64,000 bases of DNA from Paracoccus wurundjeri (GCF_030678915.1 NZ_JAUUTZ010000010.1:1-64000); one strand, 5' to 3'; numbered from the stretch's first letter, positions 18,803 to 28,447 are shown. Numbers and translations: made by a program. Notes: generated from the sequence alone by a model not told the origin.

Positions 18803-19222
18803 CTAAATCACTTCAAGAGCGCGCCGCAGAACCGCCGTAACCTGATCGCTGAGCGGCAGATTTCCGGCAAGGACATGTTCAATCGGGTACCAGCCAGCCT
18901 CAAGCGCGTCATCGGCGGCCGCAGGCTTCCCGTCAAGATAATCGCACAGAACCGCGGCCAGCAGGAAATGATGCTGTAACACGCCATCGGAGCCGTGCCG
19001 GATCATGTCGACATTCTCGATATAACGGCGCGGCGCGGCGATCACGCCGGTTTCCTCGGCCAGTTCGCGGGCGGCGGCCTGCAATGCCGTTTCCCCCAGT
19101 TCCACATGACCGCCGGGAAATCCCCAAAGACCGGCATCGGGTGGGTTGCGGCGGCGCACAAGAAGAACCTCACCGTCCCGAATCGTGACGGCAAGGGCAG
19201 CCAACCGGGGACAGAGAGGCAT
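18803..19222 (-). CDS. NUDIX hydrolase
   Basis: The 139-residue protein carries a full Nudix box (residues 38-60: G-x5-E-x7-REL-x-EE-x-G) that binds Mg2+ and cleaves nucleoside diphosphates linked to another group. The ATG at 19222 overlaps the gcrA stop codon (TAATG), so the two are translationally coupled; the longer frame would run through the gcrA end. Substrate is unknown. The form is like ADP-ribose pyrophosphatase or MutT relatives with an LLVRRRNPPDAGLWGFPGG entry segment. Confidence 0.9.
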   Translation of the reverse strand: MPLCPRLAALAVTIRDGEVLLVRRRNPPDAGLWGFPGGHVELGETALQAAARELAEETGVIAAPRRYIENVDMIRHGSDGVLQHHFLLAAVLCDYLDGKPAAADDALEAGWYPIEHVLAGNLPLSDQVTAVLRRALEVI

Positions 19223-19815
19223 TACCGGCGGCGGTCGCGGCGCGAGCTCATCGGCTGGAAGGCCACTCCGACATGGGCTTCGCAATAGGGTTTGCCGGGC
19301 TGGCTGGGCAGGCCGCAGAACCAGAACTTGTCGGTCGCCGGGTCGCCGATCGGCCATTTGCAGGTCCGTTCGGTCAATTCCATCAGAGACAGTTTGCGCG
19401 CCTTCTTCTCGACCTCGCGCACGGTCGCCAGCGCCTCGGGGCTGATCTCATTGGCCGAAGGCTGCGGCGGCAATGGCTGACCAGCGGGAACGATGGGGCG
19501 GCGCGGAACGGGGACGAAAGACGGTTGCGCTGCGGTCTCCTGGGCCGGAGCGGGCGCCGGCTTGACTGCCGCGGGCTCTGGCGCAGACGAAGCTGCGGGT
19601 TTGGGCGGCTTCTTCCCGGCCTTCTTTTCAGCTGCCGGGGCGGGGGCGGGCGCGGGTTCGGCTTCGTCATTGCGATTGGACAAGCCAAGCCGATGCACCT
19701 TGCCGATCACGGCATTGCGCGTCACCCCGCCCAATTCCTTGGCGATGGCGCTGGCCGACTGACCCTCGGCCCACATACGTTTCAGCGTCTCGACTCGTTC
19801 GTCCGTCCAGGACAT
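19222..19815 (-). CDS. gcrA: GcrA-type cell cycle regulator
   Basis: The 197-residue protein has the GcrA N-terminal helix-turn-helix (MSWTDERVETLKRMWAEG; SAIAKELGGVTRNAVIGKVHRLGL, about 1-46). A Pro/Ala-rich linker (50-125) follows, then the Cys-containing C-terminal domain (TCKWPIGDPATDKFWFCG, GKPYCEAHVGVAFQP), which contacts sigma-70. In Caulobacter GcrA co-activates promoters carrying CcrM-methylated GANTC sites. That function is assumed here from the conserved ends. The stop overlaps the NUDIX gene start. Confidence 0.95.
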   Translation of the reverse strand: MSWTDERVETLKRMWAEGQSASAIAKELGGVTRNAVIGKVHRLGLSNRNDEAEPAPAPAPAAEKKAGKKPPKPAASSAPEPAAVKPAPAPAQETAAQPSFVPVPRRPIVPAGQPLPPQPSANEISPEALATVREVEKKARKLSLMELTERTCKWPIGDPATDKFWFCGLPSQPGKPYCEAHVGVAFQPMSSRRDRRR

Positions 19816-19932
19816 GACTGCCTTTCCGGGCGGGATTTGTCCGCCGCCCCATCTTGAAACCCGCGATTGACCCCGTCACAAACGGGATGCCGAGATTTAG
19901 CCCTCGTGCGAGGAAAATTCAAGGACAGCGAG

Positions 19933-20742
19933 ATGACTCCAGAGAATCAGACGGCAATGGGCGTGCGCCGCTTCGGTCGGGTCAATTGGCTGGGGCTGCA
20001 GACCCTGGCCCGGCGCGAGGTGATGCGCTTCCTTGCGGTCTGGCAGCAGACGGTCTTTGCGCCGCTGATGACGGCGGGGCTGTTCGTTCTGGTCTTCGCG
20101 CTTGCTTTGGGACGGAACCGGGGGGAAGTGATGGGTCTGCCCTATCTCGAATTCCTTGGCCCCGGCATCCTGATGATGACGGTGATCCAGAACGCCTTCG
20201 CCAATACCTCGTCCTCGATCACCTCGGCCAAGGTTCAGGGAAATATCGTCGATACGCTGATGCCGCCGCTTTCCGCGGGCGAGCTGCTAAGCGGTTATCT
20301 TGCCGGTTCGGTCGCCCGCGCGGCTCTGGTCGCGGCGGTGATCGGGACGGGGATGGTCATCGTCACGGGCGCGGGTATCGCGCATCCTTTCTGGGCGGCG
20401 GTCTTCATCCTGCTGGCGGCGCTGCTGCTTGGCGGGCTGGGAATCCTTGCCGGGATCATGGCACAGAAATTCGACCAGATGGCGGCGATCACCAATTTCG
20501 TGATCACGCCGCTGTCCTTTCTGTCCGGTACCTTCTATTCGGTCGAGGCATTGCCCGAGCCGTTTCGCAGCCTGTCGCACTGGAACCCGATCTTCTACCT
20601 GATCGACGGTGCGCGATTCGGGATCACCGGGGTCAGCGATGCTCCGGTCTGGCGCGGGTTGCTGATCTGTATCGCGGTGGTCGCGGCGGTGTTGTATCTG
20701 TGCCGTCACTGGCTGAAAACGGGCTATCGGATGAAACCGTGA
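19933..20742 (+). CDS. ABC-2 type transporter permease
   Basis: The 269-residue membrane protein has about six hydrophobic segments and the ABC-2 signature near the end of the fifth (TNFVITPLSFLSGTFYSVEALPE, about 185-207), like drug or polysaccharide exporters. AAGGA eight bases before the ATG at 19933 supports this start; the longer frame has no signal. No ATP-binding partner is adjacent, so the ATPase must be encoded elsewhere. It lies between gcrA (divergent) and argD. The substrate is unknown. Confidence 0.88.
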   Translation: MTPENQTAMGVRRFGRVNWLGLQTLARREVMRFLAVWQQTVFAPLMTAGLFVLVFALALGRNRGEVMGLPYLEFLGPGILMMTVIQNAFANTSSSITSAKVQGNIVDTLMPPLSAGELLSGYLAGSVARAALVAAVIGTGMVIVTGAGIAHPFWAAVFILLAALLLGGLGILAGIMAQKFDQMAAITNFVITPLSFLSGTFYSVEALPEPFRSLSHWNPIFYLIDGARFGITGVSDAPVWRGLLICIAVVAAVLYLCRHWLKTGYRMKP

Positions 20743-20883
20743 TTGCGCGTCTCGCAAAACCGCGCTATGGGCGATGTCATGATCGCCTGGACCGCCATAA
20801 TCGCCCGCTCCCGACGTTGACGCTTCGTCACCGTCCGATCACGCCTGCCTTCACAATTTATCATTCCATTTGGGGAATCCGCC

Positions 20884-22056
20884 ATGATTTCGCATGTTCT
20901 GCCGACTTATAACCGTGCTCCTGTCGCGTTCGAGCGGGGAGAGGGTGTCTGGGCCATCGCCACGGATGGTACCCGATATCTGGATCTGGGCGCGGGGATC
21001 GCGGTGAATGTGCTGGGTCATGCCAATCCCGATCTGGTGGCGGCATTGACCGGGCAGGCCGGGAAAATCTGGCATGTGTCCAACCTGTACCAGATCCCCG
21101 AACAGGAAAAACTGGCCGGGATGCTGGTCGAAAAGACCTTCGCCGATACGGTTTTCTTCACCAATTCCGGTACCGAGGCGGCCGAGCTTGCCATCAAGAT
21201 GGCCCGGAAATACTGGAGCGATGCGGGTGATCCCGAGCGCATCGAAATCCTGACCTTCGAAGGCGCTTTTCATGGCCGCTCGACCGGGGCCATCGCCGCC
21301 GCCGGTTCGGAAAAGATGGTCAAGGGGTTCGGCCCGCTTCTGCCCGGCTTCCGGCAACTGCCCTGGGACGATATCGAGGCGTTGAAGGCCGCGATTACCG
21401 ACCGCACTGCCGCCGTCATGCTGGAACCGATTCAGGGCGAGGGCGGCATCCGCCCGCTGGAGGATGCCGATCTGCGCGAGATCCGGGCGCTTTGCGACGA
21501 AACCGGCGCGTTGCTGATCCTGGATGAGGTGCAATGCGGTATGGGCCGGACCGGTCGGCTGTTCGCGCATGAATATGCCGGGATTGCGCCCGATATAATG
21601 ATGGTCGCCAAGGGTATCGGCGGCGGTTTCCCACTGGGCGCGGTGCTGGCCACGGAAAAGGCGGCGGCGGGCATGGTCGCGGGCACCCATGGTTCTACCT
21701 ATGGCGGCAATCCATTGGCCTGCGCGGTGGGGGCGAAGGTGATGGAGATCGTCGCCGATGACGCCTTCCTTGCCGAGGTGAACCGCAAATCCTCGCTGTT
21801 CCGGCAAAAGCTGGAAGGTCTGGTCGCCGCGCATCCTTCGGTATTCGAGGGCGTGCGCGGGCAGGGGCTGATGCTGGGGTTGAAATGCAAATTGCCGCCC
21901 GCCGATCTGGTCAAGGCCGGTTACGAGCAGCAAATCCTGACCGTGCCCGCCGCCGACAACACCCTGCGCCTGCTGCCGCCGCTGAACATCACCGAGGAAG
22001 AGATCGCCGAGGCGGTGGCAAGGCTGGACCGCGCCGCTGAAAGTCTGGATGCCTGA
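20884..22056 (+). CDS. argD: Acetylornithine/succinyldiaminopimelate aminotransferase family protein
   Basis: The 390-residue PLP enzyme transfers the amino group in arginine synthesis (N-acetylglutamate semialdehyde to N-acetylornithine). Typical features are [18 protein letters not shown] (93-110), [11 protein letters not shown] (125-135), [12 protein letters not shown] with Asp214, and the PLP lysine Lys243 in [13 protein letters not shown]. Length fits ArgD. It sits upstream of argF with a GNAT gene between, overlapping that gene by 8 bases, which supports an arginine-pathway role. Confidence 0.95.
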   Translation: MISHVLPTYNRAPVAFERGEGVWAIATDGTRYLDLGAGIAVNVLGHANPDLVAALTGQAGKIWHVSNLYQIPEQEKLAGMLVEKTFADTVFFTNSGTEAAELAIKMARKYWSDAGDPERIEILTFEGAFHGRSTGAIAAAGSEKMVKGFGPLLPGFRQLPWDDIEALKAAITDRTAAVMLEPIQGEGGIRPLEDADLREIRALCDETGALLILDEVQCGMGRTGRLFAHEYAGIAPDIMMVAKGIGGGFPLGAVLATEKAAAGMVAGTHGSTYGGNPLACAVGAKVMEIVADDAFLAEVNRKSSLFRQKLEGLVAAHPSVFEGVRGQGLMLGLKCKLPPADLVKAGYEQQILTVPAADNTLRLLPPLNITEEEIAEAVARLDRAAESLDA

Positions 22057-22525
22057 CTACAGCTTCAGACCGGTCACCCGGGACGACCTGCCGATGCTGG
22101 CCGAATGGCTGAAGGCTCCGGCGGTCGCGGAATGGTGGCCGGATCCGAAGCATCAACTGGCACTGATTACCGAGGACCTCGACCAGCCCGCCATGCGACA
22201 GCTGATTGCTCTGCATGGCGAAACCCCTGTCGGATACGCGCAGCACTTCCCGGCGCATGAATGGGACGCCCCGCATCTTTACGATCTTCCGCAAGACGCC
22301 ATTGCGATCGATGTCTTCAACGCGCCGGAAGGCTGGGGCTACGGCGGCGCCTGGTTGCGCGCGCTTGGCGATCTGCTTCTGCGCGAAGTATCGGCTCTGG
22401 TCATTGACCCCGCGCCTGAAAACGCCCGCGCCATTCGCGCCTATGAAAAGGCCGGATTCCACGGCGAAACGATCCGCAAGGACGGCGAGGGGCAACTCGC
22501 CCGGATCATGACCCGCCTCCGATGA
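22049..22525 (+). CDS. GNAT family N-acetyltransferase (AAC(6')-like)
   Basis: This 158-residue single-domain acetyltransferase starts within the end of argD (8-base overlap). The N-terminus ([27 protein letters not shown]) resembles the aminoglycoside 6'-acetyltransferase subgroup. The C-terminal [21 protein letters not shown] is the usual GNAT end. The GxGxG/A region is degenerate ([18 protein letters not shown]). A role in arginine metabolism or detoxification is possible; resistance activity is not shown by sequence alone. Repeat copy 6 begins at the base after its stop. Confidence 0.85.
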   Translation: MPDYSFRPVTRDDLPMLAEWLKAPAVAEWWPDPKHQLALITEDLDQPAMRQLIALHGETPVGYAQHFPAHEWDAPHLYDLPQDAIAIDVFNAPEGWGYGGAWLRALGDLLLREVSALVIDPAPENARAIRAYEKAGFHGETIRKDGEGQLARIMTRLR

Positions 22526-22620
22526 CTTCTTCTTTGCCGAAATACCTCGGGGGAGTCCGGCCTCAATTTTGAGGCCGGGCGGGGGCAGCGCCCCCTTGAC
22601 CCCGCCGTCGCAAGCGGGCT
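22526..22620 (+). repeat. 3'-flanking dispersed repeat, copy 6
   Basis: Box A with one change (CTTCTTCTTTGCCGAAATAC) starts immediately after the GNAT stop. Two consecutive hairpins follow: CCGGCCTC-AATTTT-GAGGCCGG (22557-22578) and GGGGGC-AGC-GCCCCC (about 22581-22595). A box-B-like GTCGCAAGCGGG ends the element just before argF. Confidence 0.78.
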
Positions 22621-22650
22621 TGCTGACCCAAATACGTGAAAGACATCCAG

Positions 22651-23577
22651 ATGAAACATTTTCTAGACATCCACACGACCTCGAAAAGCGACCTGCGCCT
22701 GATCATCGATCAGGCTCTGGCGATGAAATCGGCCCGCAATGGCCGCCCCAAGGGCAGCTTTGACGATGAACAGCCGCTCGCCGGCCATATGGTCGCATTG
22801 ATCTTCGAAAAGCCCTCGACCCGTACCCGCGTCAGCTTTGATGTCGGTGTGCGGCAGATGGGCGGGCAGACCATGGTGCTGTCGGGCAGTGAAATGCAGC
22901 TTGGCCATGGCGAGACGATTGCCGATACCGCGCGGGTTCTGTCGCGCTATGTCGATCTGATCATGATCCGCACATTCGAGGAAGCCACGCTTCAGGAAAT
23001 GGCCGAATATGCCAGCGTGCCAGTCATCAACGGGCTGACCAACCGCACCCATCCCTGCCAGATCATGGCCGATGTGATGACCTTCGAGGAACATCGCGGC
23101 CCGATCCGGGGCAAGAAGGCGGTCTGGGTGGGTGACGGCAACAATGTCTGCGCCAGCGTGATCCATGCCGCCGGGCAGTTCGGCTTCGATTTCACCTTTA
23201 CCGGGCCTCCGCCGCTCGATCCCGAGGCCGAGGCGCTTGATTTCGCCCGTTCGCAGGGTGTCGGTGTCACCATCGAGCGCGACCCCCACAAGGCGGTCGA
23301 GGGCGCCGATCTGGTCTTTGCCGATACATGGGTCAGCATGCATGATCCGCAATCGGCCAAGGAACGGCGGCATAATCAGCTGCGCGGCTATCAGGTGAAT
23401 GAAGAACTGATGGCGAAGGCAAAGCCCGATTCGCTGTTCATGCATTGCCTGCCCGCCCATCGCGAGGACGAGGTGACCAGCGCCGTCATGGACGGCCCGC
23501 ATTCCGTTATCTGGGACGAGGCAGAGAACCGGCTGCATGCCCAGAAGGCGGTTCTGCGTTATTGTCTGGGTGTGTAA
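22651..23577 (+). CDS. argF: Ornithine carbamoyltransferase
   Basis: The 308-residue enzyme condenses ornithine and carbamoyl phosphate to citrulline. The carbamoyl-phosphate loop [12 protein letters not shown] (STRTR 56-60), [12 protein letters not shown] (HPCQ motif), [20 protein letters not shown] and [10 protein letters not shown] are diagnostic. I use the ATG at 22651, which gives the usual MKHFLDIHT start; a GTG at 22636 in frame is possible. It follows argD and the GNAT gene, with repeat copy 6 between. Confidence 0.96.
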   Translation: MKHFLDIHTTSKSDLRLIIDQALAMKSARNGRPKGSFDDEQPLAGHMVALIFEKPSTRTRVSFDVGVRQMGGQTMVLSGSEMQLGHGETIADTARVLSRYVDLIMIRTFEEATLQEMAEYASVPVINGLTNRTHPCQIMADVMTFEEHRGPIRGKKAVWVGDGNNVCASVIHAAGQFGFDFTFTGPPPLDPEAEALDFARSQGVGVTIERDPHKAVEGADLVFADTWVSMHDPQSAKERRHNQLRGYQVNEELMAKAKPDSLFMHCLPAHREDEVTSAVMDGPHSVIWDEAENRLHAQKAVLRYCLGV

Positions 23578-23581
23578 CCCG

Positions 23582-23601
23582 CTGTCATAAACCCTTCGCA
23601 T
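23582..23601 (+). promoter_or_regulatory. Possible Pho-box half site upstream of phoX
   Basis: CTGTCAT followed by AAAC and a weaker second half (CCTTCGC-AT) resembles half of a PhoB-binding Pho box, about 90 bases before the PhoX start. The second repeat is poor, so the call rests partly on the known Pho regulation of phoX genes. Confidence 0.3.
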
Positions 23602-23689
23602 AATCGTTGCGGTCGCGTTACACGGCGCTCTTAACTCTTCGGCGAAAGGCTCGTTTCCGGGCCTTCCCAGCATTCGCCAGGAGAGCGCC

Positions 23690-25684
23690 ATGAACGATCA
23701 GAACCATTCGCGTCATGTCTTCCGGACCAGCCAGCTTGAAAATGCCGACGGTCCCGGTCTGAACCCCACGAATAACCGTACCATGGGCGAGATCATTGCC
23801 GCCCGTTTCTCGCGCCGGGGCTTTCTTCGTGGCTCGATGGCGGCCACGGCGATCTCGGCCACGGTCAGCCCGATCGCGCTGCTGGCGGCGGATGATGCAC
23901 ATGCGCAAGAGGCAGTCGAAGGCTCGGCCTTCAATTTCCCCGAGGTCAAGGCGGGCGTCGATGCCGATCATCACGTGGCCGAAGGCTATGACGCCGATGT
24001 GCTGCTTCGCTGGGGTGACAAGGTTTTCGCAGATGCGCCGGAATTCGATCCGGCGAACCAATCCCAGGCCGCGCAAGAGCGTCAGTTCGGCTATAATAAC
24101 GATTTCGTCGGTTTCATCCCGCTGGAAGGGGCCGATGATCACGGATTGCTGGTGGTGAACCACGAATATACCAATGAGCATTTGATGTTTCCCGGAATCG
24201 TCACGATCAAGGATGGCGAGATCGAGCTTGCCGCCGCGACCGAGGATCGGGTGAATATCGAAATGGCGGCACATGGCGGCACGGTGATCGAGATCCGCAA
24301 GACGGACGGCAAATGGCAGCCGGTTCTGGATGGCAAGCTGAACCGCCGCATCACCGCCAGGACCCCGATGGAGATCAGCGGTCCGGCTGCTGGCCATGCC
24401 CGTCTGCAAACCAATGCCGATCCGACCGGCAAGGAAGTGCTGGGTACGATCAATAACTGTGCCGGTGGTGTGACGCCCTGGGGCACCTACATCATGGCCG
24501 AGGAAAATATCCACGGTTATTTCATGGGCACATTGCCCGAAGACCATCCCGAGACCGCGAATTACGAGCGGATGGGCATTCCCGAAGAAAGCTATGCCTG
24601 GGGCGAATTCGAGGACCGCTTCGATATCTCGAAGGAACCCAACGAGCCGAACCGTTTCGGCTGGGTCGTCGAGGTCGATGTGATGGATCCGGAATCCAGG
24701 CCGAAGAAACGCACGGCTCTGGGCCGCTTCAAGCATGAAGGCGCGGAAAGCGCGGTTGCGGCCGATGGCCGTGTTGTCTTCTACCTGGGCGATGACGAGC
24801 GTTTCGATTACGTCTACAAATTCGTGACCGCGGGCAAATATAATCCCGACGATCGCGCCGCGAATATGGATCTGCTGGATGCCGGCACGCTTTACGTCGC
24901 CCGTTTCGACGAGGACGGAACGATGGAATGGCTGCCGATGACCCATGGCGAAGGCGTGCTGACTGCCGAAAACGGCTTTGAATCGCAGGCCGATATTCTG
25001 ATCGAGACACGCCGCGCCGCCGATCTGCTGGAAGCCACGCCGATGGACCGCCCGGAAGATATCGAGCCCGATGCCGCGAAGGGCAAGGCCTATGTCATGC
25101 TGACCAACAACACCAATCGGGAAGAAGCGAATGCCGCCAACCCGCGGGTCGAAAACGCTTTCGGTCACATCATCGAGATTTCCGAAGACGGCGGCGATCT
25201 GGCTGCGACCAGCGGACGCTGGGAAATTCTGGTGCAATGCGGCGATCCCTCGATCGCCGAGGTCGGCGCCACATTCTCGACCGCGACCACCGAGGATGGC
25301 TGGTTCGGCATGCCCGATAATTGCGCGGTCGACAGCGATGGCCGGCTGTGGGTTACGACCGACGGCAATACGCCGGCCGATACCGGCCGTACCGACGGCC
25401 TTTGGGCTTTGGATACCGAAGGATCGGCGCGCGGCACCTCGCGGCTTTTCTACCGGGTGCCGGTCGGCGCCGAAATGTGCGGCCCATGTCCGACCCCCGA
25501 CCTGACGACCTTCTTCGTCGCGGTCCAGCATCCGGGCGACGGGGGTGATGACTGGGAAGGCCATGGCCGCCCGTCCTATTACGAAGATCTTTCGACCCGC
25601 TGGCCGGATTTCAGCGACGATATGCCGGTGCGTCCCGCGGTCGTCGCAATCACGAAACAGGATGGCGGCAAGATCGGCGCTTGA
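23690..25684 (+). CDS. phoX: PhoX family alkaline phosphatase (DUF839), Tat-exported
   Basis: The 664-residue protein has a late twin-arginine signal (SRRGFLRGSMAATAISA, residues 41-57, cleavage near the AHAQ at 70-73). The PhoX-type Ca/Fe phosphatase body follows: NHEYTNEHLMFPG, GTINNCAGGVTPWGTYIMAE, GRFKHEGAE, FYLGDDERFDYVYKF, and the later VMLTNNTNRE and WGTPDN-like FGMPDNCAVDSDGRLW. It should release phosphate from esters in the periplasm or outside the cell after folded export. The long N-terminal extension before RR is common in PhoX. A possible Pho-box half site lies upstream, and repeat copy 7 follows the stop. Confidence 0.92.
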   Translation: MNDQNHSRHVFRTSQLENADGPGLNPTNNRTMGEIIAARFSRRGFLRGSMAATAISATVSPIALLAADDAHAQEAVEGSAFNFPEVKAGVDADHHVAEGYDADVLLRWGDKVFADAPEFDPANQSQAAQERQFGYNNDFVGFIPLEGADDHGLLVVNHEYTNEHLMFPGIVTIKDGEIELAAATEDRVNIEMAAHGGTVIEIRKTDGKWQPVLDGKLNRRITARTPMEISGPAAGHARLQTNADPTGKEVLGTINNCAGGVTPWGTYIMAEENIHGYFMGTLPEDHPETANYERMGIPEESYAWGEFEDRFDISKEPNEPNRFGWVVEVDVMDPESRPKKRTALGRFKHEGAESAVAADGRVVFYLGDDERFDYVYKFVTAGKYNPDDRAANMDLLDAGTLYVARFDEDGTMEWLPMTHGEGVLTAENGFESQADILIETRRAADLLEATPMDRPEDIEPDAAKGKAYVMLTNNTNREEANAANPRVENAFGHIIEISEDGGDLAATSGRWEILVQCGDPSIAEVGATFSTATTEDGWFGMPDNCAVDSDGRLWVTTDGNTPADTGRTDGLWALDTEGSARGTSRLFYRVPVGAEMCGPCPTPDLTTFFVAVQHPGDGGDDWEGHGRPSYYEDLSTRWPDFSDDMPVRPAVVAITKQDGGKIGA

Positions 25685-25745
25685 GGGGACGATGCCGGGG
25701 AAACAGCGCCGGCTCTGCCCGAAAAACGCGGAATCGCCGGTTGCG

Positions 25746-25813
25746 TCTTCTTCACTCAAATATCCTGCGGGGGCGCGGGGGGCGGGAAGCCCCCTGCCGT
25801 CGCGGGACGCAGT
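25746..25813 (+). repeat. 3'-flanking dispersed repeat, copy 7
   Basis: A variant box A (TCTTCTTCACTCAAATATCC) is followed by a G5/C5 hairpin and a perfect box B (GTCGCGGGACGCA, 25799-25811). It lies 61 bases after the phoX stop in the same direction, and runs up to the convergent TetR gene end. Confidence 0.78.
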
Positions 25814-25817
25814 CCTT

Positions 25818-26417
25818 TCAGCGAACCGCCTTGACGCCTTCCAGAATCAATGTCGTCGCAAGTTTGGCGTAATCCTCGCGGCTGACCGGACCTTCGTCGC
25901 GGAACCACATATAGACCCAGTTCAGCATACCGAAAAGCGACATGGTGACCGGCATCAAAAGCGGGCGTTCGGGCCGGTCGAGTATGGGATGGATCTCGCA
26001 GATGACGGCCGAGAAATGCCTGACGATCCGCCGCTCCAGTTGCAAAAGCCGGGCCCGCTGATCGTCGGATAGGGCCGATCCGGCATTCAGCTGCACGATA
26101 TGCTGGTCATCCGCGCCCCGATATTCCTCGAGCATCGTCAGAACCAGTTTCTCCAGCCTTTGACCGGGCGGAAGATCGGGATCCGTTGCCTGCTGCAAGG
26201 CCGTCTCCAGCTCTTTCAGATGGGTGTGGATGATTGCGAATATCAACGCGTCCTTGGACGGATAATAATGATACAGCAATGACTTCGAGACGCCCGCTTC
26301 CAAGGCGATCTGCGACATCGATGCCTTGTCCATGCCCTGTGTCGCAAAGACATGCGCGGCGGTCAGCAGCAATTGATGCTGCTTTTCCTCGAAATCCTCT
26401 GCTCGCGTCCGTGCCAT
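25818..26417 (-). CDS. TetR-family regulator, likely of the phenylacetate genes
   Basis: The 199-residue repressor has a TetR N-terminal helix-turn-helix (MSQIALEAGVSKSLLYHYYPSKDALIFAII, about 35-64) and a helical ligand-binding domain. AAGGAG nine bases before the ATG at 26417 fixes the start; the ORF extends upstream without a signal. It is the last gene of paaI-paaK-tetR on the minus strand, the usual place for a PaaR-type regulator answering phenylacetyl-CoA. A TetR-like palindrome upstream of paaI (28429-28444) is a candidate operator. Identity as PaaR is inferred from context. Confidence 0.88.
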   Translation of the reverse strand: MARTRAEDFEEKQHQLLLTAAHVFATQGMDKASMSQIALEAGVSKSLLYHYYPSKDALIFAIIHTHLKELETALQQATDPDLPPGQRLEKLVLTMLEEYRGADDQHIVQLNAGSALSDDQRARLLQLERRIVRHFSAVICEIHPILDRPERPLLMPVTMSLFGMLNWVYMWFRDEGPVSREDYAKLATTLILEGVKAVR

Positions 26418-26514
26418 CGGCGACAGGGCTCCTTCACATGTCGGGTCCGGGGCGGGAAAATGAGCACCCATACCCCCGGGTTACGGATTTTGCCAGCGCG
26501 CAGGGGGCCTGTGC

Positions 26515-27822
26515 CTAATCTGGCCGGTTGTCCACCACCCGCCTGGCCTTGCCTTCGGAACGGGCGACGCCGTCGGGATCATGGACCTCGATCTTCGTCG
26601 AGATCCCTATGACCGATTTGATGTGATGCGTAAGCTCATGCGCGGATGCCTGCCGCGCTTCGCCGGTGCCCCGGTTGGCGGTGCATTCCACATGAACCGT
26701 CATGACGTCCATCCGATCCTTGCGGGTCAGTTCGATCTGGAAATGCGGGGCAAGACCCCTGCATTTCAGGATCTGCTCTTCGATCTGGGTCGGAAAGACA
26801 TTCACGCCGCGCAGGATGATCATGTCGTCGCTACGGCCGGTAATCTTCTCGACCCGCCGCATCGAGCGCGCGGTGCCCGGCAATATCCGTGTCAGATCGC
26901 GGGTGCGGTAGCGGATGATCGGCAGACCTTCCTTGGTCAGTGTGGTGAAAACCAGTTCGCCCATTTCACCATCGGGCAGCACCGTGCCGGTCTGCGGGTC
27001 GATGATCTCGGGATAGAAATGATCCTCCCAGACATGCAGCCCGTCCTTGGACTCTACGCATTCATTCGCCACGCCCGGCCCCATCACCTCGCTGAGGCCG
27101 TAGATATCGACCGCATGCATGTTGAAGGCCCGTTCGATCTCTTGGCGCATGGCATTGGTCCAGGGCTCCGCCCCGAAGATGCCGACCTCAAGTGAGCTTT
27201 CACGCGGGTCCAGCCCCTGACGGTGAAATTCGTCAAGGATAGACAGCATGTAGGATGGCGTCACCATGATGATGCGCGGTTTGAAATCCTGTATCAGCGT
27301 GACCTGCCGCGCGGTCATGCCGCCCGAGATCGGGACCACGGTGCAGCCCAGCCGTTCGGCGCCGTAATGCGCGCCAAGCCCGCCGGTGAACAGACCGTAG
27401 CCATAGGCGATATGCGCGATATCGCCGCTACGGCCGCCGCTGGCCCGGATCGAGCGGGCCATCATGTCGGCCCAGATGTCGATATCGTTCTTCGTGTATC
27501 CGACCACGGTCGGCTTGCCGGTCGTGCCCGATGACGCATGGATGCGCACCAGTTTTTCGCGCGGGACCGCGAACATGCCGAAAGGATAGGTATCGCGCAG
27601 ATCCTGCTTCAGGGTGAAGGGGAAACGGGCAAGATCGGCCAATGTCGTGAAATCACCGGGATGCGCGCCGTGATCGTCGAAGCGCTTGCGATAGAAGGGC
27701 GAGTTTTCATAGGCATGTCGCAGCGACCAGGCCATCCGCTTTTCCTGCAGGGCGGTGATCTCGTCTCGGCTGGCCATCTCGATCGGGTCGAGGATGTCGG
27801 GGCTGGGCCTCAGGTCGTTCAT
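26515..27822 (-). CDS. paaK: Phenylacetate--CoA ligase
   Basis: The 435-residue adenylate-forming enzyme activates phenylacetate to phenylacetyl-CoA with ATP. It carries the P-loop HASSGTTGKPTVVGYT (95-110), the PaaK-type IFGAEPWTNAMRQEIE and YGLSEVMGPGVANEC motifs, TRDLTRILPG, and the C-terminal GRSDDMIILRGVNVFPTQIEEQIL with a GKARRVVD end. Length matches PaaK. It lies between paaI and a tetR gene on the minus strand. None of the ring-epoxidase genes (paaABCDE) or beta-oxidation genes are in the window. Confidence 0.96.
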   Translation of the reverse strand: MNDLRPSPDILDPIEMASRDEITALQEKRMAWSLRHAYENSPFYRKRFDDHGAHPGDFTTLADLARFPFTLKQDLRDTYPFGMFAVPREKLVRIHASSGTTGKPTVVGYTKNDIDIWADMMARSIRASGGRSGDIAHIAYGYGLFTGGLGAHYGAERLGCTVVPISGGMTARQVTLIQDFKPRIIMVTPSYMLSILDEFHRQGLDPRESSLEVGIFGAEPWTNAMRQEIERAFNMHAVDIYGLSEVMGPGVANECVESKDGLHVWEDHFYPEIIDPQTGTVLPDGEMGELVFTTLTKEGLPIIRYRTRDLTRILPGTARSMRRVEKITGRSDDMIILRGVNVFPTQIEEQILKCRGLAPHFQIELTRKDRMDVMTVHVECTANRGTGEARQASAHELTHHIKSVIGISTKIEVHDPDGVARSEGKARRVVDNRPD

Positions 27823-27846
27823 CGGGTTTCTCCCTCGGGATACCGG

Positions 27847-28287
27847 TTAACCGGCAGCGTTGTCATTCGGCAGCATTGCCTTGCCGAGACTGCGCGAATG
27901 GCCGCGAAATTCGGCGATCACGGTGCCGTCTTCGCGTGTGATCCGGATATCGTAGATGCCAGAGCGGCCCCTGCGTGATACCTCCTGCGCCGTGGCCGTT
28001 AGCCGGTCGCCAAGCATGCCGGGCGCGATATAGGTGATCGTGCAATGCTGCGCGACGGTGACCTGATTATAGCTGTTGCAGGCGAATGCGAAGGCACTAT
28101 CCGCCAGCGTGAACAGGAAACCACCATGCGCATTGCCGTGGCCATTGGTCATCCGCTCGGTCAGGGTCATCTGGAGGGTGGCCTCGCCGGGGGCGATATG
28201 GGTGATTTCCATGCCCATTTGCTGCGAAGCGCAGTCATCGGACCACATCTGGCGGGCGCAGGCTTCGGCCAGTTCCTGCGGTGTCAT
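27847..28287 (-). CDS. paaI: Hydroxyphenylacetyl-CoA thioesterase PaaI
   Basis: This 146-residue single hot-dog thioesterase matches PaaI, which removes CoA from dead-end hydroxylated phenylacetyl-CoA products. The GHGNAHGGFLFTLADSAFAFACNSYN segment (48-73) includes the HGG motif and catalytic Asp. ITYIAPGMLGDRLTATAQEVSRRGRSGIYDI is typical too. It is 24 bases upstream of paaK and heads the paaI-paaK-tetR transcript. Confidence 0.93.
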   Translation of the reverse strand: MTPQELAEACARQMWSDDCASQQMGMEITHIAPGEATLQMTLTERMTNGHGNAHGGFLFTLADSAFAFACNSYNQVTVAQHCTITYIAPGMLGDRLTATAQEVSRRGRSGIYDIRITREDGTVIAEFRGHSRSLGKAMLPNDNAAG

Positions 28288-28299
28288 GTCAGCCCCCGT

Positions 28300-28337
28300 C
28301 CGGAATCAATGACCGCAGGCCAGCCGGGTAGATAGTG
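28300..28337 (+). repeat. Dispersed repeat family 2, copy C (divergent)
   Basis: It starts CCGGAATCAATGACCGCAGG and continues CCAGCCGGGTAG, matching copies A and B at about three quarters of positions by eye. It lies just upstream of paaI. Confidence 0.45.
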
Positions 28338-28424
28338 CGATCAATTCTCGGAAATTCGACTATATCTGGTAATGTCATCCGCTCCTCCGCGCCCTCCTCC
28401 GCCGGGCGATGAGGTTATTTTTTG

Positions 28425-28447
28425 CATAAACCGTCCGGTCGGTCAAT
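28425..28447 (-). promoter_or_regulatory. TetR-type operator and -35 region of paaI-paaK-tetR
   Basis: ACCGTCCGGTCGGT (28430-28443) is a 14-bp palindrome with one mismatched pair, the CCG...CGG form typical of TetR regulators. On the minus strand it overlaps a TTGACC -35-like hexamer (28446-28441). The downstream gene set ends with a TetR gene, so autorepression is likely. Confidence 0.5.

Noticed and set aside
23618..25759. 713-codon minus-strand frame opposite phoX
   Set aside because: It covers the phoX gene in antisense, shows no domain and arises from the high-GC codon pattern.
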